Shown here: one piece after another, positions 23,459-31,641 of the stretch
Position numbering within the stretch: position 1 is the stretch's first letter
Layout of the letters: every line of letters begins with the position of its first letter
Assembly: GCA_016182605.1 (NCBI GenBank)
Contig: JACPGE010000024.1
Location: 1-64,000 of the forward strand
Source of the DNA: Candidatus Hydrogenedentota bacterium
Lineage (GTDB): Bacteria > Hydrogenedentota > Hydrogenedentia > Hydrogenedentales > JAEUWI01
Length of the DNA stretch: 64,000 nucleotides
Reading direction: 5' to 3'
Made by a program: the position numbers and the translations under genes
The notes under the pieces: generated by a model
The model's database searches: none
Told to the model about the DNA's origin: nothing
What the model saw: the letters and a program-made list of their open reading frames with translations, nothing else

Positions 23459-26400
23459 ATGAATATTGGTTTGAAATTATTTCTGCTTGCAAATATCGCT
23501 ATTGGCTGCTTGTTGTCTGCCTCCGCCACGCCCCACCAAGCGCCGATCGACTACACCCAGGACGTCCTGCCCATTCTCGCGTCGAAATGTTTCACCTGCC
23601 ATGGCCCCGACCCCGCAAAGCGCAAGGCCGGGCTGCGCCTGGACGATGGGGAGGGACTCTTTGCCGTACTGCCTTCGGGTAACCGGGCGGTGGTGCGGGG
23701 GGATCTTGCGGCGAGCGCCCTGGCGCTGCGCATCACCCACCCCGACCCCGGCGAGATGATGCCGCCCGCCGACGCCCCAAAGCCCCTGAACCCCGCGGAA
23801 ATCGAGATGCTATCGCGATGGGTTGCGGAAGGCGCGCCGTGGGAAGGGCATTGGGCCTTTCAGCCCTTGCGCGCTCATGAGCCGCCGCCTGTCCAACGTA
23901 CGGACTGGGTGCGCAACGCCATAGACGCCCATATCCTCGCCGCGCAGGAAACGCGTGGCCTCTCCCCCGCTCCCGAAGCCGATCGCCGCACCCTGATTCG
24001 CAGGCTCTACTTTGACCTGCTGGGGCTTCCTCCCGCACCCGAGGCCGTGGAGGCTTTCGTGGGCGATGCGCGGCCCGATGCGTATGAACGGCTCGTGGAC
24101 GAACTGCTGGCCTCACCGCGTCACGGGGAACGCTGGGCGCGGCACTGGCTCGACGTGGCGCACTATGGCGACACCCACGGCTACGACAAGGACAAGCGCC
24201 GTCCTCACGCGTGGCCCTATCGCGACTATGTCATTGCCGCCTTCAACAACGACAAACCCTATGGACGCTTTGTGGAAGAACAGCTTGCGGGCGATGCCCT
24301 CTATCCCGAAGATCCCCAGGCCACCGTGGCCACCGGTTTCATCGCGGCGGGTCCGTGGGATTTCGTGGGGCACGTGGAACTGCGCGAAGGCACCGTGGAC
24401 AAGGCGATCACGCGGAATCTGGATCGTGATGACATGGTGTCGACCTCCATGGGGGCCTTTACGAGCCTGACCGTGGGGTGTGCACGCTGTCACGATCACA
24501 AGTTCGATCCCATCTCGCAGGCGGACTACTACAGCCTGCAAGCCAATTTCGCCGGGGTGGAGCGGGCGAACCGTCCGTATGATCTGGACCCGGCGGTGCA
24601 TCTGGAGCGCCAACGGCTGTTGAAGGAGCAAGAGCGCTTGCAGACCGTGCAACGCACACTGGAAGCGAAGATGGAGGCGATTGCGACGCCAGAACGAACG
24701 GATCTGGAAGCCGTTCTGACGGAAGCGCGAGAGGCCGTGGAACAGTTGGATGGCAAAGAGAGCCCCAGCAACGGTTACCACAGCGCGATAGAAAACCTCC
24801 CCAATGTGACGAAGTGGGTTCAGGTGGATCTTGGGACGGTGCAACGCCTGGAAAAGATCCGGCTCCTGCATGCCCGCCCCACCGATTTTCCCGACACGCC
24901 CGGCTTTGGTTTTCCCGTGCGCTTCAAGATCGAAGTATCGGAAACGGAAGACTTCGCCGCACCGGTGGTGCTCGCGGACTACACGGAAACGGACAGTTCC
25001 GCGCGCACGGACGCGCCGTTTGAACTGGACGCCGCCGGAGCAAGCGGCCGCTATCTTCGCGTGACGGCCACCCGGCTCTGGAAGCGCCTGGAGGACTACG
25101 TCTTTGCCCTGGCGGAATTGGAAGCCTACGCCGGCGGAAAAAATGTGGCGCGCGACGCCGTGGTGAGCGCGAAAGACAGTATTGACAGCGGACGCTGGCA
25201 CACGGCGTTTCTCGTGGACGGTTTCGACAGCCGCAATCGGGTGGGCGCCGCCACCACGAATGACGCTGCCACACAAACGGCACTGGCCGCAGCCGTGAAA
25301 GCGCTCGGTGAATCGAAGGCCAGCCTGAAGGCCTACCTGCGCGGGGCCTTGACGCCGGAGGAGCAATCGACGTTTTCCATCACCGAGGCCACCCTTACCG
25401 GGAATGGCCTGGAACTGAGAACGCTGTCCCCAGCCCTGATGGTCTACGCAGGCGCGGCTGCATTCACGAGCGAGGGCAATTTCAGCCCGGCTGAAGCGCC
25501 GCGTGACGTCTTTCTGTTAAAGCGGGGCGATATCAAACAGCCCGCCGATCCTGCGCTGCCCGGAACCGTAGGCTGTCTGCCCGATCTCCCCTCCCGTTTC
25601 GACTTGCCTACCGGGCATGAAGAAGGGGCGCGGCGCGCGGCACTGGCACGCTGGATCACCGATCCTGCAAACGTGTTGACGTGGCGCAGTATCGTAAACC
25701 GAGTGTGGCACTATCACTTCGGCCAGGGCATCGTGGAGACCCCCAACGATTTCGGCCGCATGGGCGCCCCGCCAACCCATCCCGAACTGCTGGACTATCT
25801 CGCCTTGGCATTTCTGGAACACGGCCAGTCACTCAAGTGGCTGCACCGGGAGATCGTGTGCAGCGCGGCCTACCGCCAGCAATCGCTTCACAACGACGCA
25901 TTTGCGCAGTTGGACGGTGGAAACCGCTATCTGTGGCGAATGAACCGGCGGCAACTGGACGCGGAGGCGCTGCGAGACAGTGTCTTGTCGGTTAGCGGTT
26001 CGCTGGACTTGAGCATGGGGGGCCCCGGTGTCGATCTCTTTGCCTTCAAGGACGATCACTCCCCCCGGTATCTCTACGAACAACTCGATCCCGCGGATCG
26101 CACGGCCTACCGGCGTTCCATCTACCGCTTCGTCGTGCGGAGCGCCCCCGATCCCTTTATGGCCACGCTGGATTGCGCCGATCCTTCGCAGAGTGTGCCC
26201 GTGCGCACGCAGACGCTCACCGCGTTGCAGGTACTGGCCACCTTAAACAATTCGATGATGGTGTATCAGGCCGCGCTTTTTGCAGACTTGCTCGCAAGAG
26301 ACGGCGCCCCCTTGGAAGTGCAAATCGATACGGCCTATGAACGGGCCTTTGCGCGCACGGCGGCCACCGGCGAACGGGAACTCCTGTCGCAGTATGCCAC

Positions 26401-26467
26401 GCAGTATGGGATGGCAGCGGCGTGCCGCCTTCTCCTGAACAGCAATGAATTCATATTTGTGGATTAA
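23459..26467 (+). CDS. cytochrome-c DUF1549/DUF1553 protein with a discoidin domain
   Basis: A 1002-residue secreted protein typical of Planctomycetes-like bacteria. After a signal peptide comes a c-type heme site, CFTCH (44-48). DUF1549 follows (RRLYFDLLGLPPAPEAVEAF, HGERWARHWLDVA), with a second CxxCH in VGCARCHDHKFDPI. The middle (about 430-600) contains an F5/8-type discoidin-like sugar-binding domain (KWVQVDLGTVQRLEKIRLLH, GRYLRVTATRLW). DUF1553 closes the protein (NRVWHYHFGQGIVETPNDFG, LDAEALRDSVLSVSG). These families are abundant and mostly uncharacterised; an extracellular redox or polysaccharide role is likely. The partner DUF1501 gene follows closely. The start was chosen for the signal peptide, with GGAGGG upstream. 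Confidence 0.88.
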   Translation: MNIGLKLFLLANIAIGCLLSASATPHQAPIDYTQDVLPILASKCFTCHGPDPAKRKAGLRLDDGEGLFAVLPSGNRAVVRGDLAASALALRITHPDPGEMMPPADAPKPLNPAEIEMLSRWVAEGAPWEGHWAFQPLRAHEPPPVQRTDWVRNAIDAHILAAQETRGLSPAPEADRRTLIRRLYFDLLGLPPAPEAVEAFVGDARPDAYERLVDELLASPRHGERWARHWLDVAHYGDTHGYDKDKRRPHAWPYRDYVIAAFNNDKPYGRFVEEQLAGDALYPEDPQATVATGFIAAGPWDFVGHVELREGTVDKAITRNLDRDDMVSTSMGAFTSLTVGCARCHDHKFDPISQADYYSLQANFAGVERANRPYDLDPAVHLERQRLLKEQERLQTVQRTLEAKMEAIATPERTDLEAVLTEAREAVEQLDGKESPSNGYHSAIENLPNVTKWVQVDLGTVQRLEKIRLLHARPTDFPDTPGFGFPVRFKIEVSETEDFAAPVVLADYTETDSSARTDAPFELDAAGASGRYLRVTATRLWKRLEDYVFALAELEAYAGGKNVARDAVVSAKDSIDSGRWHTAFLVDGFDSRNRVGAATTNDAATQTALAAAVKALGESKASLKAYLRGALTPEEQSTFSITEATLTGNGLELRTLSPALMVYAGAAAFTSEGNFSPAEAPRDVFLLKRGDIKQPADPALPGTVGCLPDLPSRFDLPTGHEEGARRAALARWITDPANVLTWRSIVNRVWHYHFGQGIVETPNDFGRMGAPPTHPELLDYLALAFLEHGQSLKWLHREIVCSAAYRQQSLHNDAFAQLDGGNRYLWRMNRRQLDAEALRDSVLSVSGSLDLSMGGPGVDLFAFKDDHSPRYLYEQLDPADRTAYRRSIYRFVVRSAPDPFMATLDCADPSQSVPVRTQTLTALQVLATLNNSMMVYQAALFADLLARDGAPLEVQIDTAYERAFARTAATGERELLSQYATQYGMAAACRLLLNSNEFIFVD

Positions 26468-26506
26468 GCGATGAAACGACCCGCACAGCATCAGGGATGG
26501 CAATCA

Positions 26507-27922
26507 ATGAACCGGCGCGATTTCCTGTGGCGCTACGGCGGCGGTCTTGGCGGCATAGCCCTCGCCCACCTGCTCGGCAGTGAATTGAAACCCGCGCACG
26601 CGGCGGCGGACGGCGTCCTCACGCGCGGGCTGCATCATCCGCCGCGCGCACAACGCGTGATTCAACTGTTCATGTCGGGTGCGGCGAGCCAATGCGACAC
26701 CTTCGACTACAAGCCCCTGCTCATCGAACGCGCGGGGAAGCCCTTCGATCCCGGTGAGAAGGTGGAACTCTTTCAAAGCGACGCGGGCGTGGTCATGCCC
26801 TGCCCGTGGGAATGGAAGCAGCATGGCGCCTGCGGCAAGTGGGTGAGCAGCCTGGTCCCCCACCTCGCGCAATGTGTAGACGACATGGCTTTTCTCCCGG
26901 CGATGGTGGCGAAATCCAATGTGCACGGGCCGGCAACCTTCATGCAGACGACCGGATTCGTCTTGCCGGGCTTTCCCAGTGTGGGCGCCTGGGTGAGCTA
27001 TGGCCTGGGCAGTCTCTCCGACAATCTTCCCACCTTTGTGGTATTGCCCGATGCGCGCGGCTTCGCGCCCGGCGGCCCCAAGAACTGGGGCGCGGGCTTC
27101 CTGCCTTCCAACCATCAAGGCACCCTGATTCATCCAGCCGCCGAAAACCCTATCGCCGATCTCTTTGCCCCCGAAGGAAAATATGTAACACCCGAATCGG
27201 ATGCGGCGGGGATCGATGTGCTGACCCAACTCAATCGCATGCACGAATCTGGGCGCGAGGGCGACACACGGCTCGACGCACGAATACAGAGCTTCGAACT
27301 TGCCGCAAAGTTGCAGTTGAGCGCTCCCGAGGTGCTCGACCTGCGCGGTGAATCCGGCGCGACCAAGAAACTCTACGGTCTGGACAACCCAGTCACGGAA
27401 GATTTCGGAAGAAACTGTTTGCTGGCGCGGCGTCTGCTCGAACGGGGCACGCGTTTCGTGCAGGTGTGGAGCGGCGCCGACAACGCCTTTCCACGCCGCA
27501 ACTGGGACTCGCACGAAGACCTGCGGAAAGACCACGGCGACATGGCCGCGAGCATGGACCGTCCCGCAGCCGCGCTCATCAAGGATCTGAAGGCGCGTGG
27601 CATGCTCGACGACACCATTGTGATCTGGACCACGGAATTCGGGCGGATGCCCTGCAGCCAGGGCAGCGCCGGCCGGGACCACAACCCGTTCACCTTCACC
27701 TCCTGGGTGGCCGGAGGCGGTTTCAAGGGTGGCGTTACCCACGGCGCGAGCGACGAATGGTCCTACAAGGCGGCGGAGCATGAAACCTATTGTTACGATT
27801 TGCACGCGACCGTCCTGCACCAACTCGGGATCGATCACGAGAAACTCACGGTGCGGAACAACGGCATCGACCGGCGTCTGACGGATGTGCACGGGCACGT
27901 AATACAAGAAATCCTGGCTTAG
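26507..27922 (+). CDS. DUF1501 protein, Tat-exported, partner of the DUF1553 protein
   Basis: A 471-residue protein starting MNRRDFLWRYGGG with an alanine-rich segment ending AHA, a twin-arginine-type signal, so it should be exported folded. The body is DUF1501, related to the alkaline phosphatase/sulfatase fold: QLFMSGAASQCDTFDYKP, GTRFVQVWSGAD, WDSHEDLRKDHG, DDTIVIWTTEFGRMP and GRDHNPFTF give the metal-site-like Asp/His pattern. It follows the DUF1553 gene with about 40 bp between stop and this start (an in-frame ATG at 26471 is the alternative) and is surely co-transcribed. This pairing is conserved in Planctomycetes-like genomes, but its biochemical role is unknown. Confidence 0.88.
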   Translation: MNRRDFLWRYGGGLGGIALAHLLGSELKPAHAAADGVLTRGLHHPPRAQRVIQLFMSGAASQCDTFDYKPLLIERAGKPFDPGEKVELFQSDAGVVMPCPWEWKQHGACGKWVSSLVPHLAQCVDDMAFLPAMVAKSNVHGPATFMQTTGFVLPGFPSVGAWVSYGLGSLSDNLPTFVVLPDARGFAPGGPKNWGAGFLPSNHQGTLIHPAAENPIADLFAPEGKYVTPESDAAGIDVLTQLNRMHESGREGDTRLDARIQSFELAAKLQLSAPEVLDLRGESGATKKLYGLDNPVTEDFGRNCLLARRLLERGTRFVQVWSGADNAFPRRNWDSHEDLRKDHGDMAASMDRPAAALIKDLKARGMLDDTIVIWTTEFGRMPCSQGSAGRDHNPFTFTSWVAGGGFKGGVTHGASDEWSYKAAEHETYCYDLHATVLHQLGIDHEKLTVRNNGIDRRLTDVHGHVIQEILA

Positions 27923-28094
27923 ACGCCCCTCAGTCCGCGCGCGATACCATCGGTCCCGGGTCTGGAGCATGTTTGCGTCCAGCGTCGATCATGTGTTTCT
28001 TCATCACAGACATCAACAACGCGGCCTCCTCGGCACAGGCCCAGTCCACGATCGTTAATCATGCTCGACAATATCGCGGACGCGGCGGAGAGCT

Positions 28095-28306
28095 TTAACC
28101 CGGATAAATCACGGGCTCCACGTATTTGTGTCATAAGCCCTTTTCTCGTCTGTCATTGCCACAACATGCACAGTGGAATTGCCGGACAGCCCGTGATTTA
28201 GCCTGCCCAGCGAGCGCCAGCACCGGCCTCGCGCTGAGCACATTTCACCGTGCTCCCAATGTCCGCTCGCGCGTTGACGCTCCAAGTGGTGAAATGTGCG
28301 GGTTAA
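28095..28306. repeat. structured dispersed repeat, copy C (212 bp)
   Basis: Best-preserved copy. P1: TTAACCC (28095-28101) with GGGTTAA (28300-28306), 7 perfect pairs. P2: TAAATCACGGGCT (28105-28117) with AGCCCGTGATTTA (28188-28200), 13 perfect pairs. Inner P2 hairpin: CCAC (28159-28162) with GTGG (28173-28176). P3: GCACATTTCACC (28238-28249) with GGTGAAATGTGC (28288-28299), 12 perfect pairs. Its right end abuts a truncated prepilin-like reading frame. The 172 bp between the DUF1501 stop and this element show no gene. Confidence 0.88.
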
Positions 28307-28448
28307 CCATGTGCCGGTCGCGGCGAACGTCCTCTTCATGGATGGACACGTTGCCTTCCACGTGGGCAAGCACATCTTCGCGCCGGGCGAAGAAGGCATT
28401 GAGAGCGGCTTCTATCAAAGTGTGCCGTGGCCCGGCAGCAACTACTGA
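28302..28448 (+). pseudogene. truncated C-terminus of a prepilin-like H-X9-DG protein
   Basis: Starting at the edge of repeat copy C, the plus strand reads VNHVPVAANVLFMDGHVAF, then about 30 more residues to a TGA at 28446-28448. The NH...NVLFMDGHV block is the hallmark C-terminal motif of the DUF1559/H-X9-DG prepilin-like proteins that are numerous in Planctomycetes-like bacteria and normally about 250-350 residues long. Everything upstream, including the N-terminal methylation helix, is missing and replaced by the repeat. The frame is intact from the histidine onward, so the loss looks recent or sharply bounded. No start codon or ribosome site serves it. Confidence 0.75.
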
Positions 28449-28472
28449 TCGACAAGAACGCACGCTACCTCC

Positions 28473-28506
28473 CGGGCCGGTGTCTGCATGGATAGACACC
28501 GGCCCG
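28473..28506. terminator. strong hairpin after the prepilin-like remnant
   Basis: A perfect 13-bp stem, CGGGCCGGTGTCT (28473-28485) with AGACACCGGCCCG (28494-28506), around an 8-base loop, 24 bp after the remnant's stop codon. No T run follows, so termination activity is uncertain. It is probably the former gene's 3' structure. Confidence 0.5.
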
Positions 28507-28557
28507 AACTATGCCTGTATTCTGTCGTGCTTGCGGCCGGGCTGAGCGCGCACAGAA

Positions 28558-28587
28558 TTGTTCCGGAAACCATAGTACGGGTATAGT
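28558..28587 (+). promoter_or_regulatory. possible promoter of the TolC-RND efflux operon
   Basis: TTGTTC (28558-28563) and TATAGT (28582-28587) are 18 bp apart, about 105 bp upstream of the tolC-like start codon. The -10 matches five of six bases, the -35 four. Confidence 0.35.
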
Positions 28588-28691
28588 TGTCTTACACGAT
28601 GGAAGACGGCCACACCGCCATACGATGTGCGCGCAAGCAGCGCAAAGCGTGAAAACCTCGATCGGGTGTCCGCGGAGACCGCTTGAACCCC

Positions 28692-30425
28692 ATGAAATTT
28701 GTGCCTCCCCATACGCCGGTAATCGCCTGCTTTGTGCTGGCCCTCACGGGTTGTGTGCACTCGCCCACCACATGGACCCCAGAATCCGTCAGCCCCCCTC
28801 CTCCCGCGGCAACCGCGATCGAGGTTCCCGCACCGCTGGAGTCAAGCGCGGCACCCGTGGCCCTTCCCCAACCCGGCGCTGAGGCCATGTCCGTGCCACT
28901 CACGCGCGATGGAGCCATCCTGACGGGTCTTTCCCACAACCGGGCCATTGAGGTGGCCAGTTACGGTCCGGCAATAGATGCGACCTTCATCGATGAGGCG
29001 CGCGCGGACTTCGACCCGCGGCTGCTGGCAAGCGTGTCGCGCGGCCGCGAACGGAGCCAGAGTTTTGGAAACACCGGAAGCAATTCGAACACCCTTCAGG
29101 AAGAGACCGCCAAGGCGATCACGGTGGACAGCGTTGAAGATCTGCTGGCACGCGTGCAGAGTCTCAATCAGACGTTGGAAACCCTTCGCGGCGGATCGGG
29201 CAACACCGCCATGGGCTCGACCGGATCCATTCGCGTGCAACAATATCTCCCAACCGGAACCATGCTCTTTCTCACCGGTTCGCACGCGGAGATCGACGAT
29301 GGCCCCTCGCAGGGCAGTTGGACTTTGGGTGTGACGCAGCCGCTCTTGCGGGGCGCAAATCCCAGCGCCAATCTGGCAACCCTGCGGCAGGCGCGCAATG
29401 CCGCCGCCCAATCGGAGCACGCCTTTCGCATGACCGTGCTCGACGTCATCCAGCAGATTGAACGCGCCTATTGGGAACTGGTACTGGCGGAGGAAGTGCT
29501 CGGCATCCGTGAACTCGGAGTGACCTTGGCCGAGGAACAATTGCACCGGGAGGAAGAGTTGCTCGCGGTGGGCAAAGCCCTCAATGGCGATGTGATGTCC
29601 GCGCGCGCAGAACACGCCGCGCGGCGTGCGGATCTTGTGGACGCGCAGGCGGCCATGAAACGGCAGGCCATCGAATTGACGCACTTGATGCGGCCGGAAG
29701 TATTTCCGCGCTGGGATGTGCTCTTCGATCCGCAAGACGGCGCGCAGGTGGTCGAAGTCCACGCGGACGCCGCACAAAGCGAAGAACTCTCGCTGCAATA
29801 CCGCCCCGAACTGGCCCAGGCACGCCTGACACTGGCCAATCTCGAACTGGAGGAAGCACGAACCCGGAATGGACGCCTTCCCCAGTTGAATCTGGTGGGC
29901 GAGTACCGCGCCGTGAACGATAACCCCACCGCTACCAGTAGCACCTCCCTCGGCGCGAACGAAGACACGTACTCCGTGGGCCTGGAGTTTGAAACGGCGC
30001 TCACCCGGCGTGCGGAACGCGCACGATACCTCCGCGCCCAGTTGGAGCGCGATCGTGGCGCGGGCTACATCGCCCAGTTGGAGGAGGGCATTGCCGCCGA
30101 AGTGCGCCAGGCCATCGTGGAGGCAACGCGCCAATGGGAGCGCCTGACGGCAACGGCGGAAGCTGTGCTCAGCAGCGGCGAAGCGGCACGAGTAATCGAA
30201 GCCCGCCACGAGGTGGGCAGGGCGACCAACCTCGACGTGCTGCAGGTGCAACGGGATTTCATTCAGGCGCAAGTGGACGATGCCACGGCGCGCGTTCGAT
30301 ATATTGAGGCATTGACCACATTGTATGCCGCGGAGGGAACCTTGCTGGAGCGGCGCGGCATTTCGATGGCCGGCCTGGCAGGCCGCAATGAGCAACGGGG
30401 AAGTAGCATCCATGAAGTTGACTAA
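28692..30425 (+). CDS. TolC-family outer-membrane efflux lipoprotein
   Basis: A 577-residue outer-membrane channel subunit. The N-terminal signal ends in the lipobox LALTGC, so it is lipid-anchored. Two long helical repeats typical of the family can be followed, e.g. IQQIERAYWELVLAEEVLGI and later VRQAIVEATRQWERLTATAE with VGRATNLDVLQVQRDFIQAQ. It should form the exit duct for the RND pump encoded next. The ATG at 28692 gives the best signal peptide; a TTG at 28683 has a better-placed GGAG and remains possible. It overlaps the adaptor gene by 14 bp. An insertion after residue 110 (SNTLQEETAKAITVDSVEDL) is unusual for the family. Confidence 0.87.
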   Translation: MKFVPPHTPVIACFVLALTGCVHSPTTWTPESVSPPPPAATAIEVPAPLESSAAPVALPQPGAEAMSVPLTRDGAILTGLSHNRAIEVASYGPAIDATFIDEARADFDPRLLASVSRGRERSQSFGNTGSNSNTLQEETAKAITVDSVEDLLARVQSLNQTLETLRGGSGNTAMGSTGSIRVQQYLPTGTMLFLTGSHAEIDDGPSQGSWTLGVTQPLLRGANPSANLATLRQARNAAAQSEHAFRMTVLDVIQQIERAYWELVLAEEVLGIRELGVTLAEEQLHREEELLAVGKALNGDVMSARAEHAARRADLVDAQAAMKRQAIELTHLMRPEVFPRWDVLFDPQDGAQVVEVHADAAQSEELSLQYRPELAQARLTLANLELEEARTRNGRLPQLNLVGEYRAVNDNPTATSSTSLGANEDTYSVGLEFETALTRRAERARYLRAQLERDRGAGYIAQLEEGIAAEVRQAIVEATRQWERLTATAEAVLSSGEAARVIEARHEVGRATNLDVLQVQRDFIQAQVDDATARVRYIEALTTLYAAEGTLLERRGISMAGLAGRNEQRGSSIHEVD

Positions 30426-31641
30426 GTACACGCGGGCGGGAATGCTGTTTGGCGCAGCACTGGGCATGCTCTCCGGCTGCCAGCAAGCCACCAAGGCGGG
30501 CGGGCCGCCCCCGGGTACCGTACAAGCTGCCCCGGTACATACGGCCACTGCGACAAGTGAACGCGTTCCCGTAGAATTGACGGCCTTCGGTGCCGCGGAG
30601 CCGCTCTCGACCATTGCACTCAAAGCGCAGGTTTCCGGAGAGATCATGGAGGTGCTCTTCAAGGAAGGGGATCGCGTGGCCCCCGGTCAGCCACTCTTCC
30701 GCATCGACCCACGTCCATTTGAAGCCAAACTCGCAGAGGCGGAGGCCATGCTTGCGCGCTCCGAGGCGCAGCGCAGTCTGGCCGAGGCCAACTTGCGCGA
30801 GAACGAAGTCATGCTGCGGAACGCACAGGTGGAACTCGATCGGAACAAGGCGCTGCTGGAACGCGAATTCGTAACCCAGGAGGAGTTCGACCAGTCGCGA
30901 ACTGCAGCAGAGGCCTTGCGCGCTTCCGCCGGGGCCGATACGGCGGCGGTCCGTGCCGCAGGTGAGGAGATTCGTGCCGCGCAGGCGGCCGTCGAAGCAG
31001 CACGGCTCGACTTGGCCTATTGCACGCTCAGTTCGCCCCTGGACGGACGCACCGGCAGTCTGATGGCGCACCGTGGCGACCTGGTTTCTGCCAATGCCAG
31101 CGCACCGCTGGTGGTGATCACGCAGACCCAGCCCATGTACGTTTCCTTCACCCTTCCGGAACGTTACCTCAACCAATTGCGGGAGGGCATGGCCGCGGGT
31201 GCGGTGCCCGTTTATGCAACCATACCGGACACCGCGATGGATCCACTCGAAGGCAAACTAACCTTCATCGACAATGCCGTGGACAAGGTCACGAGCACGA
31301 TCCGGCTTAAGGCCCAATTTGAAAACACCGGCGAAACATTGTGGCCGGGCCAGTATGTGAACGTTCGGGCCGGCCTGGGATTCCTGGAAAACCGCACCAC
31401 GGTGCCCGGCGAGGCCGTGCAAACGAGCCAGGACGGCCCGTATGTCTATGTCATCACCGCGGAGAAGACGGCGGAATTGCGCCAGGTGAAACTTGGGCCT
31501 GCCTTTGGAAACAGACTGGTCATCGAAGAGGGGGTGGCGCCCGGTGAATCGGTCATGTCCGACGGGCACCTCCGTGTCGCGCCCGGCGGCGCCGTCACCG
31601 TGCTCGATGAGAGTCAAGCCGCGGAAGCCCCGGCGCCATGA
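30412..31641 (+). CDS. RND efflux periplasmic adaptor (membrane fusion protein)
   Basis: A 409-residue lipoprotein (lipobox GMLSGC) that links an inner-membrane RND pump to the TolC channel. The order is typical: biotinyl-lipoyl half-motif (ALKAQVSGEIMEVLFKEGDRV, written in part), a coiled-coil hairpin (about 105-180), second half-motif (YCTLSSPLDGRTGSLMAHRG in part), then beta-barrel (GKLTFIDNAVDKVTSTIRLK) and membrane-proximal domains. It overlaps the tolC-like gene by 14 bp and the pump gene by 4 bp, so the three are one tightly coupled operon. Closest in organisation to AcrA/MdtA-type adaptors. Substrates are unknown. Confidence 0.92.
   Translation: MKLTKYTRAGMLFGAALGMLSGCQQATKAGGPPPGTVQAAPVHTATATSERVPVELTAFGAAEPLSTIALKAQVSGEIMEVLFKEGDRVAPGQPLFRIDPRPFEAKLAEAEAMLARSEAQRSLAEANLRENEVMLRNAQVELDRNKALLEREFVTQEEFDQSRTAAEALRASAGADTAAVRAAGEEIRAAQAAVEAARLDLAYCTLSSPLDGRTGSLMAHRGDLVSANASAPLVVITQTQPMYVSFTLPERYLNQLREGMAAGAVPVYATIPDTAMDPLEGKLTFIDNAVDKVTSTIRLKAQFENTGETLWPGQYVNVRAGLGFLENRTTVPGEAVQTSQDGPYVYVITAEKTAELRQVKLGPAFGNRLVIEEGVAPGESVMSDGHLRVAPGGAVTVLDESQAAEAPAP

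Noticed and set aside
9279-28399. A small protein encoded on the reverse strand of the structured repeat
   Set aside because: The frame is open in all three copies, but the paired P3 change alters amino acids at both positions, and no start codon or ribosome site is shared. Kept as an alternative in the finding.
28683-28691. TTG start for the TolC-like gene at 28683
   Set aside because: The GGAG spacing is better, but the ATG at 28692 begins a more typical lipoprotein signal. Recorded as an alternative only.
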